DNA from: a bacterium
GTDB taxonomy: Bacteria; Bacteroidota; Bacteroidia; Bacteroidales; Bacteroidaceae
Assembly (NCBI GenBank): GCA_004559785.1
Contig: SFXD01000008.1
Location: forward strand, 1 to 39,297
DNA: 39,297 nt
Reading direction: 5' to 3'
Part shown: positions 24,768 through 34,217 of the stretch, piece by piece
How positions within the stretch are numbered: the stretch's first letter is position 1
Layout: the number at the start of each line of letters is the position of its first letter
Position numbers and translations under genes: made by a program
Notes under the pieces: generated by a model
The model's input: only the letters and a program-made list of their open reading frames with translations
The model's database searches: none
What the model was told of the DNA's origin: nothing

Positions 24768-26216
24768 ATGGCCGTAAAATTCTATCAAAGCGAAAACCAA
24801 GTGCCCCTGGAGATGCACAAGGTAAGGATGATTCAGAAACTCTCCCTTCTGCCCGTAGAGGAGCGATTGAAGAGGATACAGGAAGCGGGCAACAACACCT
24901 TCCTGCTGCAAAACAAGGATGTCTATCTGGACATGCTCACCGACTCCGGCGTCAACTGTATGTCCGACAACCAGTTTGCGGCATCCATGCAGGCCGACGA
25001 CTCGTATGCAGGCTCGGCAACGTTCCTCCGCGTCAAGAAAGCCATCAAGGACGTGTTCGGCACCGACTACGTGCTGCCCGTACATCAGGGCAGGGCTGCC
25101 GAGAACATCCTTGCCGAGGCCTTCTGCGCCCCAGGCAAGGTTGCGCTGATGAACTTCCACTTCACCACCACCAAGGCTCATGCCACGCGCTGTGGCGCTA
25201 CCGTCGAGGAACTGATGGACCCCAAGGGACTCATACCACAGAGCGACGACCCATTCAAGGGAGACTACAACCTGGAGAACCTCCGCACCCGCATCGATGA
25301 GATAGGCAAGGACAACGTGGCGTATGTCAGGGTAGAGGCTGGGACCAACCTGATAGGCGGACAGCCCGTCAGCCTGGAGAACATGCTGGCCGTGACGGAC
25401 ATCTGCCACGAAAAGGGAGTGCTCTCGGTGCTCGACGCTTCCCTGCTGCAGGACAACATATATTTCATGAAGACGAGGGAGGCACGCTGCAAGTACATGG
25501 AGGTGGGAGACATCTACCGCCTGCTTGCCGACCACTTCGACCTGATTTACTTCTCAGCACGCAAGCTCAGCTTCTCCAAGGGCGGCATCATCACGTCCAA
25601 GGACGAGAAATGGTACAAGGCCCTCATGACGTACATCCCACTCTACGAGGGATTCCTGACGTACGGAGGTATCGACGTGCGTACCATGGAGTCGATGGCT
25701 GTGGGGCTCTACGAGTCGCTCGACATGGAGTACATAAGCCAGGGACCCGAGTTCATCAACTACCTTGCCCGCGAACTGGATGCGTACGGAGTGCCCGTGA
25801 TACTGCCCCCGGGCGGCCTGGGGTGCCACCTCAACGCCGGAGCCTTCGTCCCCGACATGCCGCACAACCAGTACCCCGCAGCTGCCGTGGGTGCCGCACT
25901 CTACATTGCCGGAGGCATAAGGGGCATGGAGCGAGGCACCGTGTCCGAGCAGAGGGAGCCTGATGGCACGGAGCGCTATGCGGAACTCGAATTGCAGCGA
26001 CTGGCCGTACCGCGCCGCGTGTTCACGCTGTCGCAACTGAAGTACGTGGCCGACCGCGTGAAATGGCTGTGGGACAATCGCAGCCTCATCGGAGGACTGG
26101 AGTGGACCGAGGAGCCGGAGGTGCTGCGCTTCTTCTTCGGCCGAATGAAGGAGATTGGCTACTGGCAGGAGCAGCTGGCAGAAAAGTTCCGCAAGGACTT
26201 CGGCGACAGCCTGTAG
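24768..26216 (+). CDS. Tryptophanase/tyrosine phenol-lyase family PLP enzyme, divergent
   Basis: A 482-residue beta-eliminating lyase. Family landmarks are LLTDSGVNCMSDNQ (57-70), Tyr80 in SYAGS, PVHQGRAAEN (104-113), Asn194 with GGQPVS, Asp223, the PLP lysine Lys266 (SARKLSFS) and the carboxylate-binding arginine in VPRRVFT. Two changes stand out. The segment after Asp223 reads DASLLQDN, where characterised enzymes have an Arg three residues after the Asp contacting PLP. The position of the tyrosine phenol-lyase-defining Arg381 is not Arg (LNAGAFVPD). It has phenol-lyase-like FTTT and LRFF rather than the tryptophanase FDTT and LRHF. So neither indole nor phenol production can be assumed; another amino acid with a beta leaving group is possible. 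The ATG at 24768 begins MAVKFYQSENQ; an upstream in-frame start only adds Asn- and Lys-rich leader sequence. A strong terminator follows. Confidence 0.85.
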   Translation: MAVKFYQSENQVPLEMHKVRMIQKLSLLPVEERLKRIQEAGNNTFLLQNKDVYLDMLTDSGVNCMSDNQFAASMQADDSYAGSATFLRVKKAIKDVFGTDYVLPVHQGRAAENILAEAFCAPGKVALMNFHFTTTKAHATRCGATVEELMDPKGLIPQSDDPFKGDYNLENLRTRIDEIGKDNVAYVRVEAGTNLIGGQPVSLENMLAVTDICHEKGVLSVLDASLLQDNIYFMKTREARCKYMEVGDIYRLLADHFDLIYFSARKLSFSKGGIITSKDEKWYKALMTYIPLYEGFLTYGGIDVRTMESMAVGLYESLDMEYISQGPEFINYLARELDAYGVPVILPPGGLGCHLNAGAFVPDMPHNQYPAAAVGAALYIAGGIRGMERGTVSEQREPDGTERYAELELQRLAVPRRVFTLSQLKYVADRVKWLWDNRSLIGGLEWTEEPEVLRFFFGRMKEIGYWQEQLAEKFRKDFGDSL

Positions 26217-26235
26217 GCAACGCCACGCAATGCAA

Positions 26236-26269
26236 CTCCCCCATTCCCGTGCCAAAGGGAATGGGGGAG
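26236..26269. terminator. Rho-independent terminator after the tryptophanase-like gene
   Basis: A perfect 13-pair inverted repeat (CTCCCCCATTCCC and GGGAATGGGGGAG) with an 8-nt loop, followed by CTTTCG. It lies between two converging genes and may serve both strands. Confidence 0.85.
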
Positions 26270-26295
26270 CTTTCGTCATGACGTGTGCGGCATTT

Positions 26296-29200
26296 TCAGA
26301 ACGCCACCTTGTGTCCGTCTGTGATATAGATGCCTTTGCGTGAGGGCGTGCGGTACAGCCTGCGTCCCTGCAGGTCGTAGAATGTGCCGTCCGCTTGCCA
26401 TTGCGAAGGAGCCTTTCCCAGTCCGTCCTCGACGTCTGCGTCAATCTTCTGTATGCGGAAGTGGTCTACCTTGAACCACCCGTGGTTGTCGGTGGTGGAA
26501 CGTATGCCGTCCGGTTTGTAGTTGCTGCTGCGTATGCCCACTTTCAGGCTCTCGCCCTCTGCCACGTCTACTATCACCTGCATGGGTTTCAGCGTCATCC
26601 TGCTCGACCCGCTGGGACTGTGCCCCGCGAAGGTGTTCGACTCTCCGGCAGTGAGCATGGAGGGCAGGTAGTCGGCTTCCGAGCCGTAGTATTGCACGTT
26701 CTTGTTGGCAAAGAGCCTGCATGTAGCCATCTTGTCGTTGAAGACGCCGAGGTTGCATGTCACGAGATACGTGCCTGGCTCGATGCCGGAGGCAGGAATG
26801 GTTTGGTAGAACTCGTAGTTCGTAGGCATGGGTGATGAGGCTGCCCAGAAGGTGTTGATGCCGTAGATGTGCTTGGCATCCTGGTTCACTCCCCACGAGT
26901 TGCCTTTCAGCGTGCCGCTTGACCTCCATCCCTTGGGATAGCCTCGTGTGGTGAGTCCGGACTTGTTGAGGACACCAGCTGAGTTGTACTCGAAGTCGGG
27001 GTTCACGAGGAGGCTGGCTGTCAGGTCGCCATCGCCTGTGCCGAATGGTATGCCGGCAACTGCGCTCACCGTAAGCCCGGGGTCCATGAAGTGGATGCGC
27101 ACGGGAACCTCCTTGTCCCTGTCGCTGACGTAGTGTACCGAGGCAGGGTAGTAGCCCTGTGCCACGGTCTCGTCCCACACCGAGGTCATGGCTCCCACCT
27201 TGATGGATATGGTGCTTGCCGCGGCTCCGTCCACGGAGATGGCCGCACGCAGGTCGTAGGTGGAGTTGATGGGGAACGTGGGCAGGCATCGTGCCTGGAT
27301 GACGTTGAGCCCCTTGCGTACCGGTACGCTGTACTCGGCATACGGGGCTTGCGACGTGGAGGCGTAGGCGTTCATGTCCAGTGGCCATACCGTTGCGCTG
27401 GCTCCCGCGACGCCCAGTCCCCGGATGCTGACAACGGATGTGCTGCTGCTGGTGAAGGCATCGCCCGGTATGATGGCTGCCTGTGGTTCGGCGAGCGTAC
27501 TCTCGACGGGAGAGACGTCCGATGCCGAGGCCACCTGTGGCATGAGGTGCTGGCTCCAGTTGTTGGGCTTGTAGTCCATCATGCCGTTCCACTTGCCAGC
27601 CGATATGCCCGTGTTGTATTTCGCCGTCATAGACACTATCTCGTCGAAGGCTTCCTGTGCCTGACGGGCATATTCCATGGCAAGCTTTTCCTGTCCTACG
27701 TGTGCGTATACCATGCTCTGGCTTGCCCTGAGCAGTTTGATGTTCTGGTCGGCACAGGCCAGGACGGGATATTCCAGCAACTGGTAGTAGGCATTGCGCA
27801 GGGAGGTGGGTATGCGGCTCCTAAGGGCTACGGTACGGTCGTATATCCTCTGGTACTGCTCTATGCGCTCGTCTATCTGCTGGTTGGAGAAGTCGAAGTG
27901 GCACAGTTGCACATGCTCCGGCTTGGCGGCTATGCCGAGACGGTAGTACTCCATCTTGATGTCGTAGATTTCGTCGGCGAAGTCCTCCCCGAAGGTACGT
28001 GCCGCCCATTCCCTGGTGTATTCGTGTGCCTTGCCGGGCTGCCAGCTGTCGATGTCCCAAGCCAGGTCCATGCAGAACTCCAGTTCCTCCTCTGCCGGCT
28101 TGATGTCGCCCACGTTGATTATCCACTGGTTGCGCACGCCCTGGTCGTACGCCTTGCTCAGCTCGTAGCTGCAAAGGGTGGGCGAGATGGTGCTGAGCCA
28201 TAGGTAGGAGGCCGGCGTGCCCCAATAGGACAGATGGTAGTAGACGGCATTGCCGCCCGGGCGTGCCTGCTCGTCGGGGGAAGGCAGCTGGCGTACGTAC
28301 CCATGGTTGTCGTCCACCCACATGAGGGTAACGTCGTCGGGGACCTTCAGCCCCAGGTTGTATACGTCCAGCACCTCCTTGTAGGGGATGAACACCTGCG
28401 GAATCCTCGTTGGGTCGCCAAGCGAGTCCGTTATCAGCTGTCGCTGGTATTCGAGCACTTCCGTCAGAGCCTCCTTGCGTGCGGCGGCAGTAGAGTACCC
28501 GTTCATTCCGGAGTCGTGCAGACCCCTCATGCCCAGGGTATATATCGCATTCTTCCCCCTGCTCTCTCCTACGCGGTCTGCCCAGTATCGTTTCACCATG
28601 TCGCGGTTGGTCAGCCAGTTCCAGTCTTCCTCTCCTTTCCCGCCATACTTGCTCCATTCGTACACGTTGTCCCTCAGCATCTGCTCGCAGTGGCTCGACC
28701 CCATGTAGATGTCGTATTTGCTGATGAGAGGGATGTTTGTCTTCTCGAACCAGAATGCCCTGGACCCGGCATGCATGGCAGGCCACAGCGTGTTGGCCCT
28801 GAGGCGTAGGAGCAGTTCCATTATCTTGCCGTAAGTGACGGGACCGAAGTTCTTGAGCGAGGTGTCCATCTTCCTTGCTGCCCAAGGTCTCAGCCCGTAG
28901 TCCTCGTCGTTCAGGAAGATGCCCCTGAACTTCACCGATGGCGAGCCTACGATGGTCTTTCCCTTCGTGGCGTACAGGGTGCTCTTGGTGGCTGGTGTCA
29001 CGTCTGCCCACCATATCCATGGCGACACGCCCATCATGCGGCTCAGTTCGAATATGCCGTATGCCGTAGCCCTACCCTGCGAGCCATATATCACGAGTGC
29101 CTTCTCTACGCCCTCCATGGGGTCGTCCACCACCTCCATGCCGTACGACTCCCATTTGTCCTTCACGTCGCCTACGTCTATCTTGCCCGACTCTATCATG

Positions 29201-29505
29201 GCGTCTATGTACTTGTTGGAGCCTATGGTGCCGGCTATGATGGGGTTCCTGCCCTCGGGCATGGACTTGTACTGTATCAGCGTCTTCTTGCTTACCGCCT
29301 TCACGTCCGACACTAAGCAGGCCAACGCCGTAGATACCACCTCTTCGTCGTCGGGGTCGTACAGTATCACGCACTTGTCGAGGGTTTCGCTTCCAGTGAT
29401 GGTGAAGCATCCGTCTTCCGGTGTGGTAACGATGCGTATGGGTACTGCCCTCGTCAGTATGGCAAAGGCGGTCAGCATGGCTGTTGTCAGTAGTCTCTTG
29501 TCCAT
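26296..29505 (-). CDS. GH115 family alpha-glucuronidase, secreted
   Basis: A 1069-residue secreted glycoside hydrolase with a signal peptide (LLTTAMLTAFAILTRA, about 4-19). The core contains GH115 signatures: IVYGSQGRATAYGIFELSR-type sequence at about 140-160, GVSPWIWWADV, FRGIFLNDEDYGLRPWA, LRLRANTLWPAMH, and YTLGMRGLHDSGM. GH115 enzymes remove glucuronic or 4-O-methylglucuronic acid from xylan or arabinogalactan side chains. About residues 830-1030 form an extra jelly-roll-like domain (LLVNPDFEYNSAG, VDHFRIQKID), probably carbohydrate-binding, which makes the protein longer than many relatives. The chain ends with a short tail (YDLQGRRLYRTPSRKGIYIT and on) that resembles a reduced T9SS sorting domain. 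It has its own promoter at 29559-29590. No SusC/SusD pair is nearby. Confidence 0.9.
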   Translation of the reverse strand: MDKRLLTTAMLTAFAILTRAVPIRIVTTPEDGCFTITGSETLDKCVILYDPDDEEVVSTALACLVSDVKAVSKKTLIQYKSMPEGRNPIIAGTIGSNKYIDAMIESGKIDVGDVKDKWESYGMEVVDDPMEGVEKALVIYGSQGRATAYGIFELSRMMGVSPWIWWADVTPATKSTLYATKGKTIVGSPSVKFRGIFLNDEDYGLRPWAARKMDTSLKNFGPVTYGKIMELLLRLRANTLWPAMHAGSRAFWFEKTNIPLISKYDIYMGSSHCEQMLRDNVYEWSKYGGKGEEDWNWLTNRDMVKRYWADRVGESRGKNAIYTLGMRGLHDSGMNGYSTAAARKEALTEVLEYQRQLITDSLGDPTRIPQVFIPYKEVLDVYNLGLKVPDDVTLMWVDDNHGYVRQLPSPDEQARPGGNAVYYHLSYWGTPASYLWLSTISPTLCSYELSKAYDQGVRNQWIINVGDIKPAEEELEFCMDLAWDIDSWQPGKAHEYTREWAARTFGEDFADEIYDIKMEYYRLGIAAKPEHVQLCHFDFSNQQIDERIEQYQRIYDRTVALRSRIPTSLRNAYYQLLEYPVLACADQNIKLLRASQSMVYAHVGQEKLAMEYARQAQEAFDEIVSMTAKYNTGISAGKWNGMMDYKPNNWSQHLMPQVASASDVSPVESTLAEPQAAIIPGDAFTSSSTSVVSIRGLGVAGASATVWPLDMNAYASTSQAPYAEYSVPVRKGLNVIQARCLPTFPINSTYDLRAAISVDGAAASTISIKVGAMTSVWDETVAQGYYPASVHYVSDRDKEVPVRIHFMDPGLTVSAVAGIPFGTGDGDLTASLLVNPDFEYNSAGVLNKSGLTTRGYPKGWRSSGTLKGNSWGVNQDAKHIYGINTFWAASSPMPTNYEFYQTIPASGIEPGTYLVTCNLGVFNDKMATCRLFANKNVQYYGSEADYLPSMLTAGESNTFAGHSPSGSSRMTLKPMQVIVDVAEGESLKVGIRSSNYKPDGIRSTTDNHGWFKVDHFRIQKIDADVEDGLGKAPSQWQADGTFYDLQGRRLYRTPSRKGIYITDGHKVAF

Positions 29506-29558
29506 GATAATTGTGGTTTTTGGTTAAAATAAGCGTAATGTATACGTGTATATGGTTG

Positions 29559-29590
29559 CAAAAGTATGCAATTCCCGCCAAACAGCCAAA
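29559..29590 (-). promoter_or_regulatory. Promoter of the GH115 gene
   Basis: On the minus strand TTTG (29590-29587), a 20-nt spacer and TACTTTTG (29566-29559) match the consensus. The spacer is unrelated to the conserved type seen at leuS, greA and the helicase. The leader is about 45 nt. Confidence 0.75.
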
Positions 29591-29613
29591 TATTCCTTGC
29601 AGAAAAATCACGA

Positions 29614-29649
29614 AAGCCCCATTTCCGCACAATGGCAGAAATGGGGCTT
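29614..29649 (-). terminator. Rho-independent terminator of the GH2 gene
   Basis: A perfect 12-pair inverted repeat (AAGCCCCATTTC and GAAATGGGGCTT) with a 12-nt loop. On the minus strand it is followed by TCGTGATTTTT. It separates the GH2 gene (stop at 29710) from the GH115 promoter, so these two glycosidases are separate transcription units. Confidence 0.85.
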
Positions 29650-29709
29650 GGCTATATTAGGCTACGGATGTCCTATGGATTCGGAATCGGCAACACCGCT
29701 TGCCGCTTG

Positions 29710-32700
29710 CTATTCCGCTATTACCGAGAATTCCGCACCGCTGGCAAACTCCGCCCCGTTCTGGCTGCTGAGTGCCGTAAATCGGAGGAAACGCGCCTTG
29801 TGCGGCTTGTCGAACATCACCCTCTTTTCCTTCAGGTTGTTCTCGAACGTACCCTTGCATACGGGGTCGCTCCATGTCTTGCCGTCCTGGCTCAGCTCTA
29901 TCTTATACTCCTTGATATTGCCGTTCGAGCCGCCGTCCTGCCTGGGCATGTAGCAGAATCCCTTGATGTTGCGCATCTCGTTGCAGTCCAGGTCTATCCA
30001 GTGAGGATATGTGCCCACGGTGATGCTGTACATGGTATGCCAGATGGTGGATGGGTCGCCGTCCACAAGGTTCTTGGCAACCTCGCCCGCAGGACCCTCC
30101 TCGCTGCTTACGTATACTACCTCCACGGGTACGCTCTCTATGCGGTCGAATCGTGCCGTGGTCTTTACGGAAGGTTCTGACTCGTACCATGCCGTGACGA
30201 TGCCGCCGCCTCGCAGGTTGAAGCTGCATGGCTCTCCGTCCGCTGGATTGCATACCGTGACGGGAGATGCCGACTTGCTCTCGCCCGTGACGTAGCATAT
30301 CCTCGACGGCATGTCCTTGTCGCCATGTATGGTCACGATACCCGAGCGGTCGCGTGAAATGCTCACGGGGCATGGTATGTCGCAGGTTGCCTTGGATAGT
30401 GCTGTGAGGTCGTCGCCGCTGCCCACGGGACGTATGATGAACTTCATCTGGTGGAGCGAACCCATGACGCGGTCTTTCTGCAACGGTCCGCCCTGTCCGC
30501 AGCTGTTGCCCCCGAGGCCCGTCACCTGGCAGTCGAGGTGCAGGTAGGTGCCGTCGCTCTCAGGCAGTTCGTGCGGGTGTGCTGCAAGTGTCATTTGCAG
30601 CGCGCTCCATGGCAGGGCAGAGGTGGACATCGTGCCCGGGCATGCTATGAAGATGGCTCCATTGCCCGTCTCGTCCTGCAGCGAGCACCAGCGTACATCC
30701 TCGCGGTTGCCCATGCTCTGAGGCTTGGGGAAAGCCACGAACTGCTCCCCTACGGTGCCGGCGTAGAGTCCCACGAACGAGCCTGTCTTGCGGTCGGCAT
30801 AGTTGTTGAGCGGCCCGCGCCCGTAGTAGGTGTAGCGGTCGTAGTTGCGTGGCAGTCTCATGGCATACCCCAGCCTGGGCAGCACCACCGAGGGGTCGCT
30901 GCTAACGATGCTGGCTGCCACTGATATGCTGCCGTCGGGGAATACCGTGTACCGCTGCATTGTTGTGAAGTGGAAGTCGTCCTCCTTCATCTCCGCGCCG
31001 TCGGCGATGCTCTCGAAGGGTGCGCCGGCCTTGCCTGGTCTGTGCTGCACCTTGCCCTTGCATGGTGCCTGCGAACGTATGGTGTAGACGATGCTTACGC
31101 AGCCGTCGCCCTCTGCAAAGACACGCGGAGCGGCAGATTCGCCTATCGTCCTGTGCCGCAGGTTGTAGAGCCCGTTGGCAAACCATGCTCCCCTTGCCCA
31201 GTTGTCGTTGTCCACGGGGGCGCGGAAAGCGTCGAGCTTAGGCCCGTTGCCGTCTGCCAGCAGTGTCTTGCCTCCGTAGGCCAGGCTCTGTATGCTGCCG
31301 TCTTCGTTGTTGAAGACCACCTTCCAGTCCTTTCCGCTTCCGCTGTCAGGTGTCACCACGGTATACCGTCCCTCGACGTTGAAGGTGGCCTTCCGGCCTT
31401 CGCTGGCAGTCATGGCGTTCCTTGTAGGTTGTGTGGGCAATGGCAGTTGCTCTGCCATCTGTACGTATCCGGCCTCTGCCCATGGCATGCTGTTGGTGAG
31501 TAGGAACTCTACGTTGAGGAAGTACTCGCCGCCGTCGTCCAGCGACTTGATGTCGAAGGGCAGCCTGTACGCCTTCTCAGTGCGTGGCTCGTGTGCCATG
31601 CGGCTTGTGGAGAAGAGTCCTGATTGCTGTTCCCTGCCGTCACGCATCAGTCGCCATTGTATGAGGTAGTCGTTGAGGGTGGTGAAATAGTTCTTGTTGA
31701 ATATCCTTACTCCGTTGTTGTCCCAGTCTGCCCTGACTCCTACGTTCTGGTACACCTTCTTTACCTCGTAGTATTGTGGCTTGGGTGACAGGTCGGGCAG
31801 CATTATGCCGTTCATGCAGAACATGCCGTCGTTGGGCCAGTCGCCGTGGTCGCCGCCATATCCCATGTATCGCCTGCCGTCGGGGGTGTATGTGTCAATG
31901 GCCTGGTCTACCCAGTCCCAGATGGCTGCGCCGCAAAAGTAGTTGGTAGACTCCATGGCCTCCCAGTAGTCTGCGAGGTTGCCCAGGGAATTGCCCATTG
32001 AGTGTGCGTATTCCGAGATATGGAAAGGGTACTTTACGCCTGCCGTGCCCTTTGCCACCTGCCTTACCCAGTCCACGCTTGGGTATTGGTTCGAGCCCAT
32101 GTCCACGATGTCGTTGTTGCGCTCGTACTGTACGGGGCGGCTCGTGTCGTACTGCCTGATGGCATCGTATGCTGCCCGGAAGTTGTCGCCGGGGCCTGCC
32201 TCGTTGCCAAGGCTCCATATCACGATGCTCGGATGGTTGATGTGTGCATGTACCATCTCCAGGTTGCGGCCTACGTGTGCTGCCCTCCATTCCTTGGGGT
32301 GTGACAGCGATGCCTCGCCGTAGTAGTACTGGTGGCTCTCGATGTTGCATTCATCCTCCAGGTAAAGCCCGTACTTGTCAGCCAGGTAGTACCAGTAGGG
32401 GTCGTTGCTGTAGTGCGACAGCCTGACGTGGTTGATGTTGCCCTGCTTCATCAGCATTGCCTCGTGCAGCATCTGCTCCCTTGTGATGGCATGTCCCAGC
32501 GAGGGGTTTGTCTCGTGCCTGTTGACGCCCTTCAGCTTGACGGGCTTGCCGTTTACGTAGAAATACCTTCCGGCCAACCCGAACTCGTCTTCCGCTGCAG
32601 GGGTGTCCCTGATTTCCACGGTACGTATGCCGAAGTAGGTGCTTGCTATGTCCACCGTCTTGCCATGGGTGTCCTTCAGTGCCGCCACCAGGACGTATCT

Positions 32701-33720
32701 GTATGGGGTCTCGGCGTTCCACGTCCGTATGCCGATGAGCGAGATGGCATCCTGCGCGTCCTTCCCGGGATACTTGCCCACGAGCCTCTCTATGGAGTCG
32801 CCGTACAGGGCTACCTGATAGACGTAGTAGTCGATGGTGCGTGCGGCCTCCTTCTTGCCCAGGTTGCGTATCTCGGCGTTCAGCCTTATCTCAGCCTCCC
32901 TGCCGTCGGTGGATGCCGTGGTCACTGCCAGGTCGCGTATCTGCTGCTCGGGCATGGCGGTGAGGTAGGTGCTGCGGAAGATGCCGGGCAGGCGGAACAT
33001 GTCCTGTGCCTCGAGGAACGAGCCGTCGCTGCTGCGGTACACTTCCACGGCGAGGGTGTTGTCCCCCTTCCTGCTGACGTATGGCGTGATGTCGAAGGAG
33101 GCCGTGTTGCGGCTGTTCTTGCTGAACCCCACATACTGTCCGTTGACCCACAGGTAGAAGAAACTGTCCACTCCGTCGAAGTTGACGTACACGTGCCTGC
33201 CCTTCCAGTCCTTGGGTATGGTGAAGGTGCGCCTGTATGAGCCTACCTCGTTGGGGTATCGGTATGTCGTCCATCGCTTGTCCTTGGGCTGTCTCATGAC
33301 GCCCTCCCTCCAGTCGTCCGGCTTCACCTCGTGATAGAAGATGACGGGCTGGTTGACGTATATGGGCACTCCGTATTTCATGGTGCCGTCTGCCTTCAGT
33401 CCCTGTACGTTCCAGCATCCGGGCACGGTGATGTCGTCCCACGAACTCACGTCGTAGTCCGTCTTGTAGAAGTCGGCGGGCCTTTCCTCGGGGCTTGATA
33501 CCCAGTGGAATTTCCATGTGCCGTCGAGGCTGCGGTAGTAGGTGCTGCCGTACGGAAGCACGTTCTTTGCCTCCTCAATGCTGGCAAAGGAGAACATGTA
33601 CGCTCTGGGTGCCTCCTTGCCCTGTGACAGGGATTCTGGGCTTTGCCACTCGGTGCCGTTCGGCTGTGCCATGCAACATACGGATAGCAGCAGTGCTGCC
33701 AAGGCAAATGTAGTCTTCAT
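29710..33720 (-). CDS. GH2 family beta-galactosidase with C-terminal discoidin-like domain, secreted
   Basis: A 1336-residue LacZ-like enzyme with a signal peptide ending near CCMAQ. It shows the full GH2 order: N-terminal sugar-binding sandwich (SLDGTWKFHW, VPGCWNVQG), immunoglobulin-like linker, TIM barrel (KLKGVNRHETNPSLGHAIT), then the Bgal small chain region (YGRGPLNNYADRKTG). The acid/base is Glu507 (SLGNEAGPGDN) and the nucleophile Glu570 (HISEYAHSMGNS). About residues 1190-1336 form an F5/8 type C (discoidin-like) module (LVDGDPSTIWHTMY, HWIDLDCNE), likely for glycan or surface binding. It probably removes terminal beta-galactose in the periplasm or at the surface. It starts 43 nt after the HIT gene, with no clear promoter in the gap, and ends before a strong terminator. 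Confidence 0.93.
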   Translation of the reverse strand: MKTTFALAALLLSVCCMAQPNGTEWQSPESLSQGKEAPRAYMFSFASIEEAKNVLPYGSTYYRSLDGTWKFHWVSSPEERPADFYKTDYDVSSWDDITVPGCWNVQGLKADGTMKYGVPIYVNQPVIFYHEVKPDDWREGVMRQPKDKRWTTYRYPNEVGSYRRTFTIPKDWKGRHVYVNFDGVDSFFYLWVNGQYVGFSKNSRNTASFDITPYVSRKGDNTLAVEVYRSSDGSFLEAQDMFRLPGIFRSTYLTAMPEQQIRDLAVTTASTDGREAEIRLNAEIRNLGKKEAARTIDYYVYQVALYGDSIERLVGKYPGKDAQDAISLIGIRTWNAETPYRYVLVAALKDTHGKTVDIASTYFGIRTVEIRDTPAAEDEFGLAGRYFYVNGKPVKLKGVNRHETNPSLGHAITREQMLHEAMLMKQGNINHVRLSHYSNDPYWYYLADKYGLYLEDECNIESHQYYYGEASLSHPKEWRAAHVGRNLEMVHAHINHPSIVIWSLGNEAGPGDNFRAAYDAIRQYDTSRPVQYERNNDIVDMGSNQYPSVDWVRQVAKGTAGVKYPFHISEYAHSMGNSLGNLADYWEAMESTNYFCGAAIWDWVDQAIDTYTPDGRRYMGYGGDHGDWPNDGMFCMNGIMLPDLSPKPQYYEVKKVYQNVGVRADWDNNGVRIFNKNYFTTLNDYLIQWRLMRDGREQQSGLFSTSRMAHEPRTEKAYRLPFDIKSLDDGGEYFLNVEFLLTNSMPWAEAGYVQMAEQLPLPTQPTRNAMTASEGRKATFNVEGRYTVVTPDSGSGKDWKVVFNNEDGSIQSLAYGGKTLLADGNGPKLDAFRAPVDNDNWARGAWFANGLYNLRHRTIGESAAPRVFAEGDGCVSIVYTIRSQAPCKGKVQHRPGKAGAPFESIADGAEMKEDDFHFTTMQRYTVFPDGSISVAASIVSSDPSVVLPRLGYAMRLPRNYDRYTYYGRGPLNNYADRKTGSFVGLYAGTVGEQFVAFPKPQSMGNREDVRWCSLQDETGNGAIFIACPGTMSTSALPWSALQMTLAAHPHELPESDGTYLHLDCQVTGLGGNSCGQGGPLQKDRVMGSLHQMKFIIRPVGSGDDLTALSKATCDIPCPVSISRDRSGIVTIHGDKDMPSRICYVTGESKSASPVTVCNPADGEPCSFNLRGGGIVTAWYESEPSVKTTARFDRIESVPVEVVYVSSEEGPAGEVAKNLVDGDPSTIWHTMYSITVGTYPHWIDLDCNEMRNIKGFCYMPRQDGGSNGNIKEYKIELSQDGKTWSDPVCKGTFENNLKEKRVMFDKPHKARFLRFTALSSQNGAEFASGAEFSVIAE

Positions 33721-33763
33721 GGTTGGTAAAGTTATGTTGTGTTGTGTTATGTTATCTTGACTG

Positions 33764-34153
33764 TTATAGTTCTCGCTTTATCCTTTCGGCTATCTCCTGG
33801 AACTCCTCTGGCGTGAGGCTGAGGTGCTGGTTGGTGAACCTCATGTCCGCCTCGGTCTGCATGGGTACGAGGTGTATGTGGGCATGTGGCACCTCAAGCC
33901 CCAGTACGCATTGTCCTACCTTGGCGCAGGGGAATGCCTTCTTGATGGCTATGGCTACCTTCTTGGCAAAGACCTGCAGCCCTGCCAGTTCCTCGTCAGG
34001 GAGGTCGAAGATGTAGTCAACCTCTCTCTTGGGTATGCACAGGGTGTGACCTTTCTGCAAGGGACTAATGTCGAGGAATGCCAGATAGTGCTCGTCCTCG
34101 GCAATCTTGTAACAGGGTATTTCTCCTGCAACTATTCTGCTGAATATTGTCAT
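33764..34153 (-). CDS. HIT family nucleotide-binding hydrolase
   Basis: A 129-residue histidine-triad protein with the active-site motif HAHIHLVP (His90, His92, His94) and the N-terminal FSRIVAGEIPCYKI typical of the HinT/Hit branch. These small dimeric enzymes hydrolyse AMP-lysine or other nucleoside phosphoramidates; the physiological substrate is usually uncertain. It lies 64 nt downstream of greA in the same direction, a gene pair that recurs in Bacteroidetes as far as I recall. The length is normal for the family. Confidence 0.92.
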   Translation of the reverse strand: MTIFSRIVAGEIPCYKIAEDEHYLAFLDISPLQKGHTLCIPKREVDYIFDLPDEELAGLQVFAKKVAIAIKKAFPCAKVGQCVLGLEVPHAHIHLVPMQTEADMRFTNQHLSLTPEEFQEIAERIKREL

Positions 34154-34217
34154 GGTGTACTTTATATATATTATAATGTATTATATATTAAGTGTGTGCT
34201 GAGGTCGGGCAGTCTTG

